This document shows positions 1-6,073 of a stretch of 6,073 bases of DNA, in pieces (positions within the stretch are counted from its first letter, which is position 1; each line of letters starts with the position of its first letter). Origin of the DNA: Candidatus Firestoneibacteriota bacterium (GTDB lineage Bacteria; Oederibacteriota; JAAXVQ01). Both the position numbers and the translations under genes were made by a program. Location: assembly GCA_013335425.1 (NCBI GenBank), contig JAAXVQ010000138.1, positions 1-6,073 on the forward strand, read 5' to 3'. The notes below the pieces were generated by a model. It was not told the DNA's origin and did no database searches. It saw nothing but the letters and a program-made list of their open reading frames with translations.

Positions 1-2
1 GT

Positions 3-599
3 CCCCATGAAAGCTTCCATCAAATAACGCCTGTTTTTCAAGCCATCTTCTTCCAGGCCGAAAGGGAGCAAAACCGGCAACCCATCCGCAACTTCCAATT
101 CCAGCGGACGCGGACCTGCATTTTGCAAAGTAAGGATGCGCATCAAACCGCCGACATTTTCATTAAGCAGGGAAAAAAACTCAACTGTGGTTTCAAGTCC
201 TGCCTGCGGGTTGTGATCCCGCAAAAGGATGCGGTCCGCGGAAACGGTCATTTCCTGTTCAATCTGTAGCGGATTTTTCCGCGCATATTGAAACGGCTCA
301 TAAAGCATCGGGTTACGGCCGCCATGGATTTTCAGAAATGTCCTAAACCCCTGGTGATTGGCCAATTGATACGCTTGCGTTGCCGGCAGGTATTCCATGA
401 GGGCGTGGTCTTTATCCTGCGTCCCAAAACTGCAGATCCCCTGCCCGCGATTGACATAAAACGCCCAGGTAGGAATACCGAATTTCCCGCCGATTCCGGG
501 CAAAAAACCGGCAAAGGGGGCTTTGGCATTATAATCCCGCAAGGTAAAGGCTGCTTGCGATTGCATTTGCTTATTTTGAAGAACCTTTCTTTTTTCCAT
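3..599 (-). CDS. GH94-type glycoside phosphorylase, N-terminal part (1,2-beta-oligoglucan phosphorylase-like)
   Basis: Partial gene: 199 codons are open from the ATG at 599 to the left edge of the window, with no stop. There is no signal peptide, so the protein should be cytoplasmic. Residues 22-90 contain a FLPGIGG segment (32-38), then GIPTWAFYVNRGQGI (41-55), SFGTQDKDHA (57-66) and GFRTFLKI (84-91). From memory, this pattern matches the N-terminal beta-sandwich of GH94 proteins annotated as cellobiose phosphorylase-like, closest to 1,2-beta-oligoglucan phosphorylases. These cleave glucan chain ends with phosphate, giving glucose 1-phosphate. The catalytic (alpha/alpha)6 barrel lies outside the window, so neither activity nor integrity can be confirmed. 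The start is 10 nt after the stop of the upstream hydrolase. No strong Shine-Dalgarno is seen (only a weak GGA about 15 nt away), so translation may be coupled. The next Met (residue 12) has no better site. Related inverting phosphorylases with other substrates remain possible. Confidence 0.75.
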   Translation of the reverse strand, partial: MEKRKVLQNKQMQSQAAFTLRDYNAKAPFAGFLPGIGGKFGIPTWAFYVNRGQGICSFGTQDKDHALMEYLPATQAYQLANHQGFRTFLKIHGGRNPMLYEPFQYARKNPLQIEQEMTVSADRILLRDHNPQAGLETTVEFFSLLNENVGGLMRILTLQNAGPRPLELEVADGLPVLLPFGLEEDGLKNRRYLMEAFMG

Positions 600-609
600 G
601 ATTCAACGC

Positions 610-3129
610 TTATTCCATATTAAATTGCGTGATGGAATAGCTCGGAAAGGTATATTCAATTTTATCGGCCGGCTTCAACTCATTGTAAGAGAAGTCCTGG
701 TTGTTTAAAAATTCATATTCCGAGTAGCGGCGGATTTTAATCGTGGAACAAGCCATCGATTTGAACCGTAACGTTGCGGTAATGTCCATCTTCGTATGCT
801 TGTTGACGAAAATGACATTGTAGCCTTTCTTGGTGCGGCTGGCGTATACCTTAAGATCGTTATTGTTGTTTTGTACGTTGATAAGTTCGTCTCCGAATTG
901 TTCAAACAAACGATAGGTATAAAACGCCGGCAATGTCCCCAGTTCTTTGGTGACGATACCATAGGAACCCGTATCATATAGTGCGAAAAAACACACGGTA
1001 TTGACTTGCTGCTTCATCATCTCCCCCAGGGTCATGGTCCACCAAACTGCATTGGCAAACGTGTCCGGTGTGGCTTCCCCGTTGAACAAGCCGCTCCAAT
1101 CTGAATTGATTTCGGTAATGCCGATGGGAATATTTCGATTGGTTATTTTTTTAATTTTGCGAGCCAATCCCGGAATGAGCGTATCCCAAGTCTCCGTGGT
1201 ATCCAAGAGCGTTTCCACATGCCAATCGGGGACACCGTTGACGCCTCCGAACGGATAGTGATGGAACGTCACCAAATCCACATCTTTTCCGCATTCCTTC
1301 AGAAATGTCTCCATCCAGGATTGCCCGTTTTTGTCAAACGGCATATCCGGTTTATCGCCCGAGTAACCGTATTGCGCCAATTCAGGACCGCAAATTACGA
1401 TTTGGGGGTCTACTTTTTTCATGGCTCGGCTGAAACTCTGAAACTGTTTGACGTAATCCGCGACACGAAAGGGATGATTGACGAAATGCCTGGACTCGAA
1501 AAAATCAGGTTCATTGCCAATCGCCCAATATTTTACGTTCAGTCCTCTCTTTTTGCAAAACTCAACCAGGTCGGCAGCTTCATCCGCCGTGCCTTCATGC
1601 AATTTAACCTGAATCATCGGTTCGGCTTTTAGTTCGCGGCACAGAGCGACAAATTTCTGAATCTGTGCCGGCAGCAATTTATGTTCATCGCCCCAATCTC
1701 CCCCGGGAAAGCGTAATAAAGAGAGATGCGCTTTTTTATACAGCGCAACTGCGTTTTTGGAATAATCCATCCAACCGTCGGGGGTATCCACGGCCGGAAA
1801 AGCATTAATACCGTAGACCGACGGGCTTATCTTCGAGACGACCTGGCCGCCATTGATGGAAACTTCAGCATTCTGATTTTTCAGCCACTGATTGTTAAGC
1901 ACCTTATTGATGCCTTCCATGGCGTCAAAGCGATTGGCGGAAATAACGCCGTAATTCCACTGTGTGGGATCGATGTGACTCAAACCCTTGCCGTGCCAAG
2001 TCAATTGCAAAATCCGGTTTCCGTCCGGACCCGCTTTGTCGACCGCCACATCCACAAAGACCAATTGTCCTTCGTGAAAAGGGTCAAGGCCCAATTCCTT
2101 GATGGGAATCTGCGTTTTTATCTGATATCCCTTATCATTTTTCTCCACAAAAACAGGCATGTCTATTTTCCGGTTCTGATTATAAACCCAAATGGAAGGT
2201 GCAAGATTTCCTTTGCCGGGGCTGAGCCCAATTTGAAAATCCTTCGGCCCATAAGAGCGCTTTAATTCATTGCCGAAACCCAAGAAAAGTTCAATGCAAT
2301 CCCCATTCCAGATATTGCCTTGGGTCTTATCATTATAATTGGGGTCGCTTTCACGAACCGAAGCGGCGACATACAAATTCTGTATATCCGCAAACAGATA
2401 TACGGTTGCATTCAGCATTTTGTAATCCTGCCAGATTCCCGCCGTGACCTGATTTTCGCCGAACAACTCAATCGGCGTGCAATAAGGATAATATTTTTCA
2501 AGGTTGGAATTGTCGATTTTACGGTTAAAATAGATATGTGCGCCGGAAACCTCTGCGCTTTTTTGAAGCCCTTTCCGTTTCTCCGAGACCCCTTTGACGA
2601 TGATTTGCCCGATATAAAAAACGCCTTCCCCCTGCTGCGTGGGCGAAAACTCTATCTGCCTGACATTGGTGAGATTTATAGGCGTGGTCCTGTCCTTAAC
2701 GCCTTCGGGTTGAAAATAGGGATTCAGTACAAAATCATCAATGGCCAGCTCAAGCATGTGCCATTCTTTATCCTGATAAAGGTGGGTATGAATAAAGTAC
2801 CGATTACCGGCATCGACCAGAGTGATTTGCAGGATTTTCCCCGGCGTTCCCTTGGTGAAAATATCAATGCTGGTCGCCTCGTTCCAATTTCTTTTAATCG
2901 GTTCAAATACGCCGCAATAACCCTGATTCTTATTTTGATATTCGATTTTCAAGACACTCTGATTCTGAATCTGGGCTTTATCCAAAGAGAATTGAACAGC
3001 GGCATTTTTTTTATATGAATTGATGAAACGAATTCGCTGGCTGAAATCGCCCAGCGTGATATCGGCGGCGGCGTTCACACCTTGGAATAAGAGCCCGGCA
3101 AAAACCAAAAACGAAAAAATTTTTTTCAT
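610..3129 (-). CDS. Secreted multimodular glycoside hydrolase, clan GH-A type (GH51/GH39-like), with CBM11/CIA30-like and CBM9-like domains
   Basis: 839 residues. A signal peptide covers about 1-20 (lysines, hydrophobic core, then VNA|AA), so the protein is exported. Residues 24-182 form a galactose-binding-like domain of CBM11/CIA30 type, with NPYFQP at 136-141 and a closing strand GVFYIGQIIVKG (169-180). Residues 190-400 resemble the CBM9-like/DOMON fold, with a VYLFADIQNLYVAASV stretch (243-258) and IWNGDCIELFLG (273-284). Residues 425-755 look like a (beta/alpha)8 barrel: RFPGGDWGDE (473-482), the probable acid/base E540 in WAIGNEPD (535-542), HHYPFGG (623-629) and the probable nucleophile E673 in IGITEIN (669-675). 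An Asn-Glu pair on one strand and a second Glu 133 residues later are typical of retaining clan GH-A enzymes. The RFPGG motif recalls GH51 and GH39. Residues 755-839 look like the usual accessory beta-sandwich. The exact family and substrate cannot be assigned by eye. The position just before a GH94-type phosphorylase gene suggests that it supplies oligosaccharides. The ATG at 3129 is supported by an AAGGA 9 nt upstream. Confidence 0.85.
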   Translation of the reverse strand: MKKIFSFLVFAGLLFQGVNAAADITLGDFSQRIRFINSYKKNAAVQFSLDKAQIQNQSVLKIEYQNKNQGYCGVFEPIKRNWNEATSIDIFTKGTPGKILQITLVDAGNRYFIHTHLYQDKEWHMLELAIDDFVLNPYFQPEGVKDRTTPINLTNVRQIEFSPTQQGEGVFYIGQIIVKGVSEKRKGLQKSAEVSGAHIYFNRKIDNSNLEKYYPYCTPIELFGENQVTAGIWQDYKMLNATVYLFADIQNLYVAASVRESDPNYNDKTQGNIWNGDCIELFLGFGNELKRSYGPKDFQIGLSPGKGNLAPSIWVYNQNRKIDMPVFVEKNDKGYQIKTQIPIKELGLDPFHEGQLVFVDVAVDKAGPDGNRILQLTWHGKGLSHIDPTQWNYGVISANRFDAMEGINKVLNNQWLKNQNAEVSINGGQVVSKISPSVYGINAFPAVDTPDGWMDYSKNAVALYKKAHLSLLRFPGGDWGDEHKLLPAQIQKFVALCRELKAEPMIQVKLHEGTADEAADLVEFCKKRGLNVKYWAIGNEPDFFESRHFVNHPFRVADYVKQFQSFSRAMKKVDPQIVICGPELAQYGYSGDKPDMPFDKNGQSWMETFLKECGKDVDLVTFHHYPFGGVNGVPDWHVETLLDTTETWDTLIPGLARKIKKITNRNIPIGITEINSDWSGLFNGEATPDTFANAVWWTMTLGEMMKQQVNTVCFFALYDTGSYGIVTKELGTLPAFYTYRLFEQFGDELINVQNNNNDLKVYASRTKKGYNVIFVNKHTKMDITATLRFKSMACSTIKIRRYSEYEFLNNQDFSYNELKPADKIEYTFPSYSITQFNME

Positions 3130-3138
3130 CGATTATAT

Positions 3139-3143
3139 TCCTT
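3139..3143 (-). promoter_or_regulatory. Ribosome binding site of the glycoside hydrolase gene
   Basis: AAGGA on the minus strand lies 9 nt before the ATG at 3129. It supports that start, which is also where the signal peptide begins. Confidence 0.55.
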
Positions 3144-3186
3144 GTTATAAAGTAGAAAATCCCCGGCGGGAAATTCTTGCATCATG

Positions 3187-3229
3187 CCACCGGGAATCCC
3201 CAGCCTTCCGGCCCGAGGATTCCCGGTGG
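3187..3229 (-). repeat. Perfect 13-bp inverted repeat (hairpin) in the gap before the hydrolase gene
   Basis: The arms at 3187-3199 (CCACCGGGAATCC on the plus strand) and 3217-3229 (GGATTCCCGGTGG) are exact reverse complements, separated by a 17-nt loop that itself holds a GCC-TTCC-GGC mini-hairpin (3203-3212). The structure lies 24 nt after the stop of the two-domain protein gene and about 57 nt before the hydrolase start. Neither strand has a T-run after the stem, so it is not a standard intrinsic terminator. It could be a transcript-stabilising or processing hairpin, an attenuating structure that lowers hydrolase expression, or one copy of a dispersed palindromic repeat. The sequence alone does not decide. 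Confidence 0.8.
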
Positions 3230-3253
3230 TGGTTGGACGCTTAGACCAAACGT

Positions 3254-4384
3254 TTATTGAAATTCAATATCGTCAACCATAATTTCCCCATTACCCTGTT
3301 TGGCACCGATTTCCATTTCGACCGTAATGATATTTTCCAGATTTAACTTCTCATCGCCTTCCTGATTGCCCGCATAAATGTTTTTCGTGAAAGCGTTCAG
3401 CGGCAAAAGGTATTTTTTCCAATTGCCCGTCCCGTACTGCCAGGCCGACGTCCATTTTTCTCCATCTCCGGATTCTTGTTCATTGACCGAAATCCTAAAT
3501 TTAATTCCCATGGGCACCTTGGCGACCACTTGCAGAACCGTGGTGCCTTTCACGTTTAACGCGGTCGCCGATTCGATCAACGAGGAACCGAAGCCCAAGC
3601 CGCAACCATAGTCGCCGTTGCCGGAAATATAGACCACATCGAGATATTTTTCGTTTTTCCTGTTTTTCAAAACCCCTTTGCGCGTCTTAATGGAGGCATT
3701 GATGACGGCGCCGTTTTGCTTATCGCCATAGATATACAAATTATTCAATTTATTAGTTTCAAAATTTTCAAAAAGCTTCATTCCTTCGGTTGATTTCGAG
3801 CCGACGCCGTTGTCGTTTTTAGTTACCGAAACGCCGTTGATTTCTACACGTTCGATATAAAATATTCCGTTCCCTGGAGTTAATGGTTCGAATTGCATTT
3901 GAAAAACCGTCGCCAAGCTCAGCGGCTTTTCTTTCTTTGCTTCGGCCGGCTGAAAGTAGGGGTTTTGTTTAAATTTTTCAAAGGGGATGGAAAAAGTTTT
4001 CCACTCATTTGAAATTTGGATTTCATTTACATAAGAGACATGATTGGCATCAAAAAAAGATATCCGGACCATGCTGTCCTGCGTACCCCGGATGTTCACC
4101 AGCACGCTTTTCCCGCCTATCCAACGTTGCACCATGGAGTGGCGCAATGTGCCGCACCAGCTGTCCTTATCCAGAAAATATTTCACTTTCAAAACACTAT
4201 TCCCTTTTTCATCCGATGCTTTTTCAAATGCTATTTGCGTCTTCTTGTCGCCTTTATTATCCGCAAAAGATTCCCACTTGGACATATCATCATTTTCCAA
4301 GGAAATCGCAGTTAACCCCCAGGCCGGCGGATGGATCCAAATTCCCGTGATAACCAAGGCTAAAAAGCAAAGAACCTTTTTCAT
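3254..4384 (-). CDS. Secreted protein with two CBM11/CIA30-like galactose-binding domains, no catalytic domain
   Basis: 376 residues from the ATG at 4384. The frame stays open to a Met at 4462, but the start at 4384 follows a strong AGGGGGA site and directly begins a signal peptide (MKK, hydrophobic core, probable cleavage near AWG at 21-23). The longer form would bury that signal inside the protein. There is no lipobox cysteine, so it is a soluble exported protein. Domain 1 (about 24-187) closely resembles the N-terminal domain of the downstream hydrolase: WCG at 76-78, NPYFQP at 141-146 and GNGIFYIERVEINGVSV at 171-187. Domain 2 (about 201-376) starts KLFENFET, has GCGLGFGSSL (260-269) and ends IMVDDIEFQ, more like the two upstream lipoproteins. 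No catalytic residues are recognisable. A non-catalytic glycan-binding role outside the cytoplasm is inferred from fold and context. It starts 8 nt after the preceding stop, and 124 nt separate it from the hydrolase gene. Confidence 0.85.
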   Translation of the reverse strand: MKKVLCFLALVITGIWIHPPAWGLTAISLENDDMSKWESFADNKGDKKTQIAFEKASDEKGNSVLKVKYFLDKDSWCGTLRHSMVQRWIGGKSVLVNIRGTQDSMVRISFFDANHVSYVNEIQISNEWKTFSIPFEKFKQNPYFQPAEAKKEKPLSLATVFQMQFEPLTPGNGIFYIERVEINGVSVTKNDNGVGSKSTEGMKLFENFETNKLNNLYIYGDKQNGAVINASIKTRKGVLKNRKNEKYLDVVYISGNGDYGCGLGFGSSLIESATALNVKGTTVLQVVAKVPMGIKFRISVNEQESGDGEKWTSAWQYGTGNWKKYLLPLNAFTKNIYAGNQEGDEKLNLENIITVEMEIGAKQGNGEIMVDDIEFQ

Positions 4385-4387
4385 AAG

Positions 4388-4394
4388 TCCCCCT
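4388..4394 (-). promoter_or_regulatory. Shine-Dalgarno of the two-domain protein gene, overlapping the upstream stop codon
   Basis: AGGGGGA on the minus strand shares its first bases with the TAG stop (4395-4393) of the upstream lipoprotein and sits just before the ATG at 4384. It decides the start in favour of 4384 over 4462 and suggests translational coupling of the two genes. Confidence 0.7.
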
Positions 4395-5088
4395 ATTGAT
4401 ATAAAAAAATATTGTCGATCTGCACTTGAACAGAACTCCAGGGCTGCCCTTTCGTTTGCCATTGAATGGCGGTGGCATAGGTCAAACTTTCCGTCAATGA
4501 TTTATTGGGCGTGCCAAAATAGGGATCCTGTGCAAATAGCGCAAACGGCAAATTCTTTTCAGTCCATTCGGTTGTGGTTGGAAAATCAATTTTAAAGTAA
4601 TTATAGTCCGTGATGTTGGAAGATTGAATTTTAATGCTATAGACTTTAACATCTCCTTTCACTGAAAAACGAATACCTTTAAATTGATTCAAGTCCACGG
4701 TTCCGCCCACTTGATTCAGCAAGGTCCCAAAACCTATAAACCCGTTGGCATAAACCGTGGTAACCGTGCCGGTTACGGCCAAGTAGCCGTTTGATCCGTT
4801 GGCGCCCAAACCGTTTTGTATGGTCAAGGCGAAGGGACTGGGAAAGATCCGCGAGGTACCGCCGTTGCCCGAATCATTAAAAGAGTACCAAGCGCCTCCC
4901 AATTTGTTTTTAAACGGCGAGGATGCGGTCTCAAAGTCATCAATCAAGGTTAAATTACTGGCAGCGACCGGTGTCGCGGTCGGTATGCCGCGAAAAAGAT
5001 CTGCCGGAGCCGCGGGATTTCTTTTAGTACACCCGGCAAGCCCGGACAGCATTGCCAGCATCGCGATTAAAACTGTAATATTTTTCAT
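4393..5088 (-). CDS. Lipoprotein with a CBM11/CIA30-like galactose-binding domain (second of a pair)
   Basis: 231 residues. The N-terminus is a lipoprotein signal with lipobox LAGC and lipidation at C20. The +2 residue is Thr, with no Asp retention signal, so outer-membrane anchoring is likely. A Pro/Ala-rich linker (about 24-45) leads into one domain (about 48-231) that begins LIDDFET, holds NKLGGAWYSFNDSG (61-74), GFGTLLN (119-125), TVDLNQFKG (130-138) and DPYF (188-191), and ends VQIDNIFLYQ. The NKLGG, GFG and TVDL blocks align with the neighbouring lipoprotein, so the two are paralogues. The DPYF motif is shared instead with the downstream secreted protein and the hydrolase. The fold is that of CBM11/CIA30-type carbohydrate-binding modules; surface or periplasmic glycan binding is inferred. 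The start is supported by GAGGGA 6 nt upstream of the ATG. Confidence 0.85.
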   Translation of the reverse strand: MKNITVLIAMLAMLSGLAGCTKRNPAAPADLFRGIPTATPVAASNLTLIDDFETASSPFKNKLGGAWYSFNDSGNGGTSRIFPSPFALTIQNGLGANGSNGYLAVTGTVTTVYANGFIGFGTLLNQVGGTVDLNQFKGIRFSVKGDVKVYSIKIQSSNITDYNYFKIDFPTTTEWTEKNLPFALFAQDPYFGTPNKSLTESLTYATAIQWQTKGQPWSSVQVQIDNIFLYQ

Positions 5089-5094
5089 GTTTTG

Positions 5095-5100
5095 TCCCTC
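5095..5100 (-). promoter_or_regulatory. Ribosome binding site of the second lipoprotein gene
   Basis: GAGGGA on the minus strand lies 6 nt before the ATG at 5088, within the 27-nt gap after the first lipoprotein gene. Confidence 0.6.
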
Positions 5101-5115
5101 GGTCCGCCAAGTATA

Positions 5116-5787
5116 TCAATAAAAATTCACATCATCAATTTGAAAATCAAATTCGCTTTCACCGGTTGCCGGAATCCACTGGAGAGAATCAATATCCGCG
5201 GCAGAAAATGATATGGGCATGGTGGCGGCCGGTTGTTTTAAATCGGAAAACGGAATCCGCACGATTACCCAATCCGAGGAGACCTGAAATGAGTATTGAA
5301 AATCCGAATTGGAAGCGGTGATGGCGTGTTTTTTAAGGATAAAAACCATTTTATTGGCAATACCCGAGCGGCAATAAAATTGCACGCCGTGAAACGCGGA
5401 AAGATCCACGGTGGTGCCGGCCTCGTTTAAAGTACACCCAAAGCCCGCAAAAATTATGCGCTGGGGGGCCGGCGGTGCCAAAATGCCGGCGAAGCGGAAG
5501 GAAAACTTCGGGCTCAGTGGAGACCCTTGGGGATACATGGGCAGGGATTTGCCGGAGGCCGGCGGAGCCGGGTCGATAAGACTGCCGGAGGAGTCGACAA
5601 AAACAAACCATTGCCCACCCAATTTATTTTCCGCGCCGCCCGATTCAAAATCGTCTACCCATGAACGAAATTGGACCTGCGGCTCAGAAACCGCTGATAA
5701 TAACGGATTGGTTTTGGCGCACCCCTGCCAAAACAACGCAGCCGTCGCGAATATTACGCAAACTCTGAAAAACCGGATAATCGTCAT
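5116..5787 (-). CDS. Lipoprotein with a CBM11/CIA30-like galactose-binding domain (first of a pair)
   Basis: 223 residues. Residues 1-22 form a basic-then-hydrophobic export signal ending WQGC, with likely lipidation at C23. The Trp at -3 is unusual for a lipobox, so a soluble or otherwise anchored form is possible. After a short linker, the domain runs from about 43 (WVDDFESG) to the end (FQIDDVNFY). It shares NKLGGQWFVFVDSSG (54-68), AGFGCTLN (114-121) and TTVDLSAFHG (125-134) with the next lipoprotein, showing common ancestry. It differs in two proline-rich loops (DPAPPASG at 72-79, LAPPAPQ at 103-109) and lacks the PYF motif. The fold points to carbohydrate binding, but no ligand-binding residues can be named. 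The gene ends 27 nt before the second lipoprotein and starts after an AAGGCGGA site. Confidence 0.8.
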   Translation of the reverse strand: MTIIRFFRVCVIFATAALFWQGCAKTNPLLSAVSEPQVQFRSWVDDFESGGAENKLGGQWFVFVDSSGSLIDPAPPASGKSLPMYPQGSPLSPKFSFRFAGILAPPAPQRIIFAGFGCTLNEAGTTVDLSAFHGVQFYCRSGIANKMVFILKKHAITASNSDFQYSFQVSSDWVIVRIPFSDLKQPAATMPISFSAADIDSLQWIPATGESEFDFQIDDVNFY

Positions 5788-5790
5788 AAG

Positions 5791-5798
5791 TCCGCCTT
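5791..5798 (-). promoter_or_regulatory. Ribosome binding site of the first lipoprotein gene
   Basis: AAGGCGGA on the minus strand just before the ATG at 5787. The GGACTTATGA context is the same as at the start of the two-domain protein gene (4384). Confidence 0.5.
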
Positions 5799-5911
5799 AA
5801 ATTCCCCTGCCTTTATAGCGGCTAAAAACCGCTTTGCCCGCCCTCGGACACCTTGATCGAAAAGGTTTACGCTGGCCCCCTGGAACCAAGCCCATTTTTC
5901 GCCGGCCCGTA
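5799..5911. other. Intergenic gap between the barrel protein and the first lipoprotein gene
   Basis: No gene is seen here. A short inverted repeat, AGCGG/CCGCT with a 7-nt A-rich loop, lies at 5817-5833; it has no T-run on the minus strand, so it is not a convincing terminator for the barrel gene. A TATAAA (minus strand) follows directly after the stem, but no good -35 box is visible. A promoter for the lipoprotein genes could lie in this gap, but the sequence does not show it clearly. Confidence 0.4.
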
Positions 5912-6073
5912 TTAAAAAGCCATACGTATGTTCACGTCCGTTTCATGGGCGTTAAAACTTCCGAGCGCATCAAACAAATCCATAACCTTGCTCATCTGAT
6001 AGTTCACGGCGATTTCAACCCTCTGGTTCCATTGATATTTCAAACCCACGCCGTATTGATCTATAATTTGGTC
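5912..6073 (-). CDS. C-terminal end of a probable outer-membrane beta-barrel protein (partial)
   Basis: The frame is open from the right edge to a TAA at 5914-5912, giving the last 53 residues. They alternate polar and hydrophobic residues in strand-like runs (YGVGLKYQW, RVEIAVNYQMSKV, ETDVNIRMAF) separated by a turn, and end in Phe. A final amphipathic strand with a terminal aromatic residue is the usual C-terminal signature of outer-membrane barrels recognised by the BAM machinery. The rest of the protein is outside the window, so size and role (porin-like channel, assembly partner or other) are unknown. It lies upstream of, and in the same direction as, the lipoprotein genes, 124 nt away, so it may or may not share their transcript. 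Confidence 0.7.
   Translation of the reverse strand, partial: DQIIDQYGVGLKYQWNQRVEIAVNYQMSKVMDLFDALGSFNAHETDVNIRMAF

Noticed and set aside
332..529. 65-codon minus-strand open frame
   Set aside because: It is out of frame inside the phosphorylase gene, which is open across the whole 3-599 stretch and has recognisable GH94-type motifs.
2320..3018. 232-codon plus-strand open frame, and similar ones at 1726-2265 and 1219-1632
   Set aside because: They lie wholly antisense to the hydrolase gene, whose minus-strand frame has clear domains and catalytic motifs. Their translations show no recognisable domain.
3132..3137. TATAAT on the minus strand just before the hydrolase start
   Set aside because: It matches a -10 box but sits only two bases from the ATG and overlaps the region between the Shine-Dalgarno and the start. 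No -35 box is seen, so it is probably chance.
4385..4462. Longer start for the two-domain secreted protein at 4462
   Set aside because: It would overlap the upstream lipoprotein gene by about 70 nt and place 26 non-signal residues before a good signal peptide. The start at 4384 has a strong Shine-Dalgarno.
5817..5833. Small hairpin as a terminator of the barrel protein gene
   Set aside because: The stem is only 5 bp and no T-run follows on the minus strand.
1..6073. Mobile elements, CRISPR arrays, tRNA or rRNA genes
   Set aside because: No transposase, repeat-spacer pattern or structured RNA gene was recognised anywhere in the window.

Overview
The window carries a single-direction gene cluster, all on the minus strand, so transcription runs from high to low coordinates. 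Gene order is: (1) the last 53 residues of a probable outer-membrane beta-barrel protein, (2) a lipoprotein with a galactose-binding-like domain, (3) a second, related lipoprotein, (4) a secreted protein made of two such domains, (5) a large secreted glycoside hydrolase with two N-terminal carbohydrate-binding-type domains and a clan GH-A type catalytic barrel, and (6) the first 199 residues of a cytoplasmic GH94-type phosphorylase that runs off the left edge. Spacing is tight (27, 8 and 10 nt) except for two gaps of about 124 nt, one before the first lipoprotein and one before the hydrolase. The second gap holds a perfect 13-bp inverted repeat.

The organism is a diderm (Gram-negative-type) bacterium. 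The barrel protein ends in an aromatic residue after an alternating beta-strand pattern, and two genes encode lipoproteins. Base composition looks moderate. Nothing in the window fixes the phylum; an uncultured polysaccharide-degrading lineage is plausible, but that is inference.

The cluster reads as a small glycan-utilisation locus without SusC/SusD in view. The likely scheme is that the barrel and lipoproteins act at the outer membrane, the two-domain protein and the modular hydrolase bind and cut a glycan outside the cytoplasm, and the phosphorylase breaks down imported oligosaccharides to sugar 1-phosphate. The phosphorylase N-terminus resembles 1,2-beta-oligoglucan phosphorylases more than classical cellobiose phosphorylases, so beta-1,2-glucan is a candidate substrate. 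The substrate is inferred, not shown.

The most notable pattern is that five related galactose-binding-like (CBM11/CIA30-type) domains are spread over four consecutive genes, with a GH-A enzyme of unclear family beside the phosphorylase. Open reading frames on the plus strand are antisense shadows of these genes.
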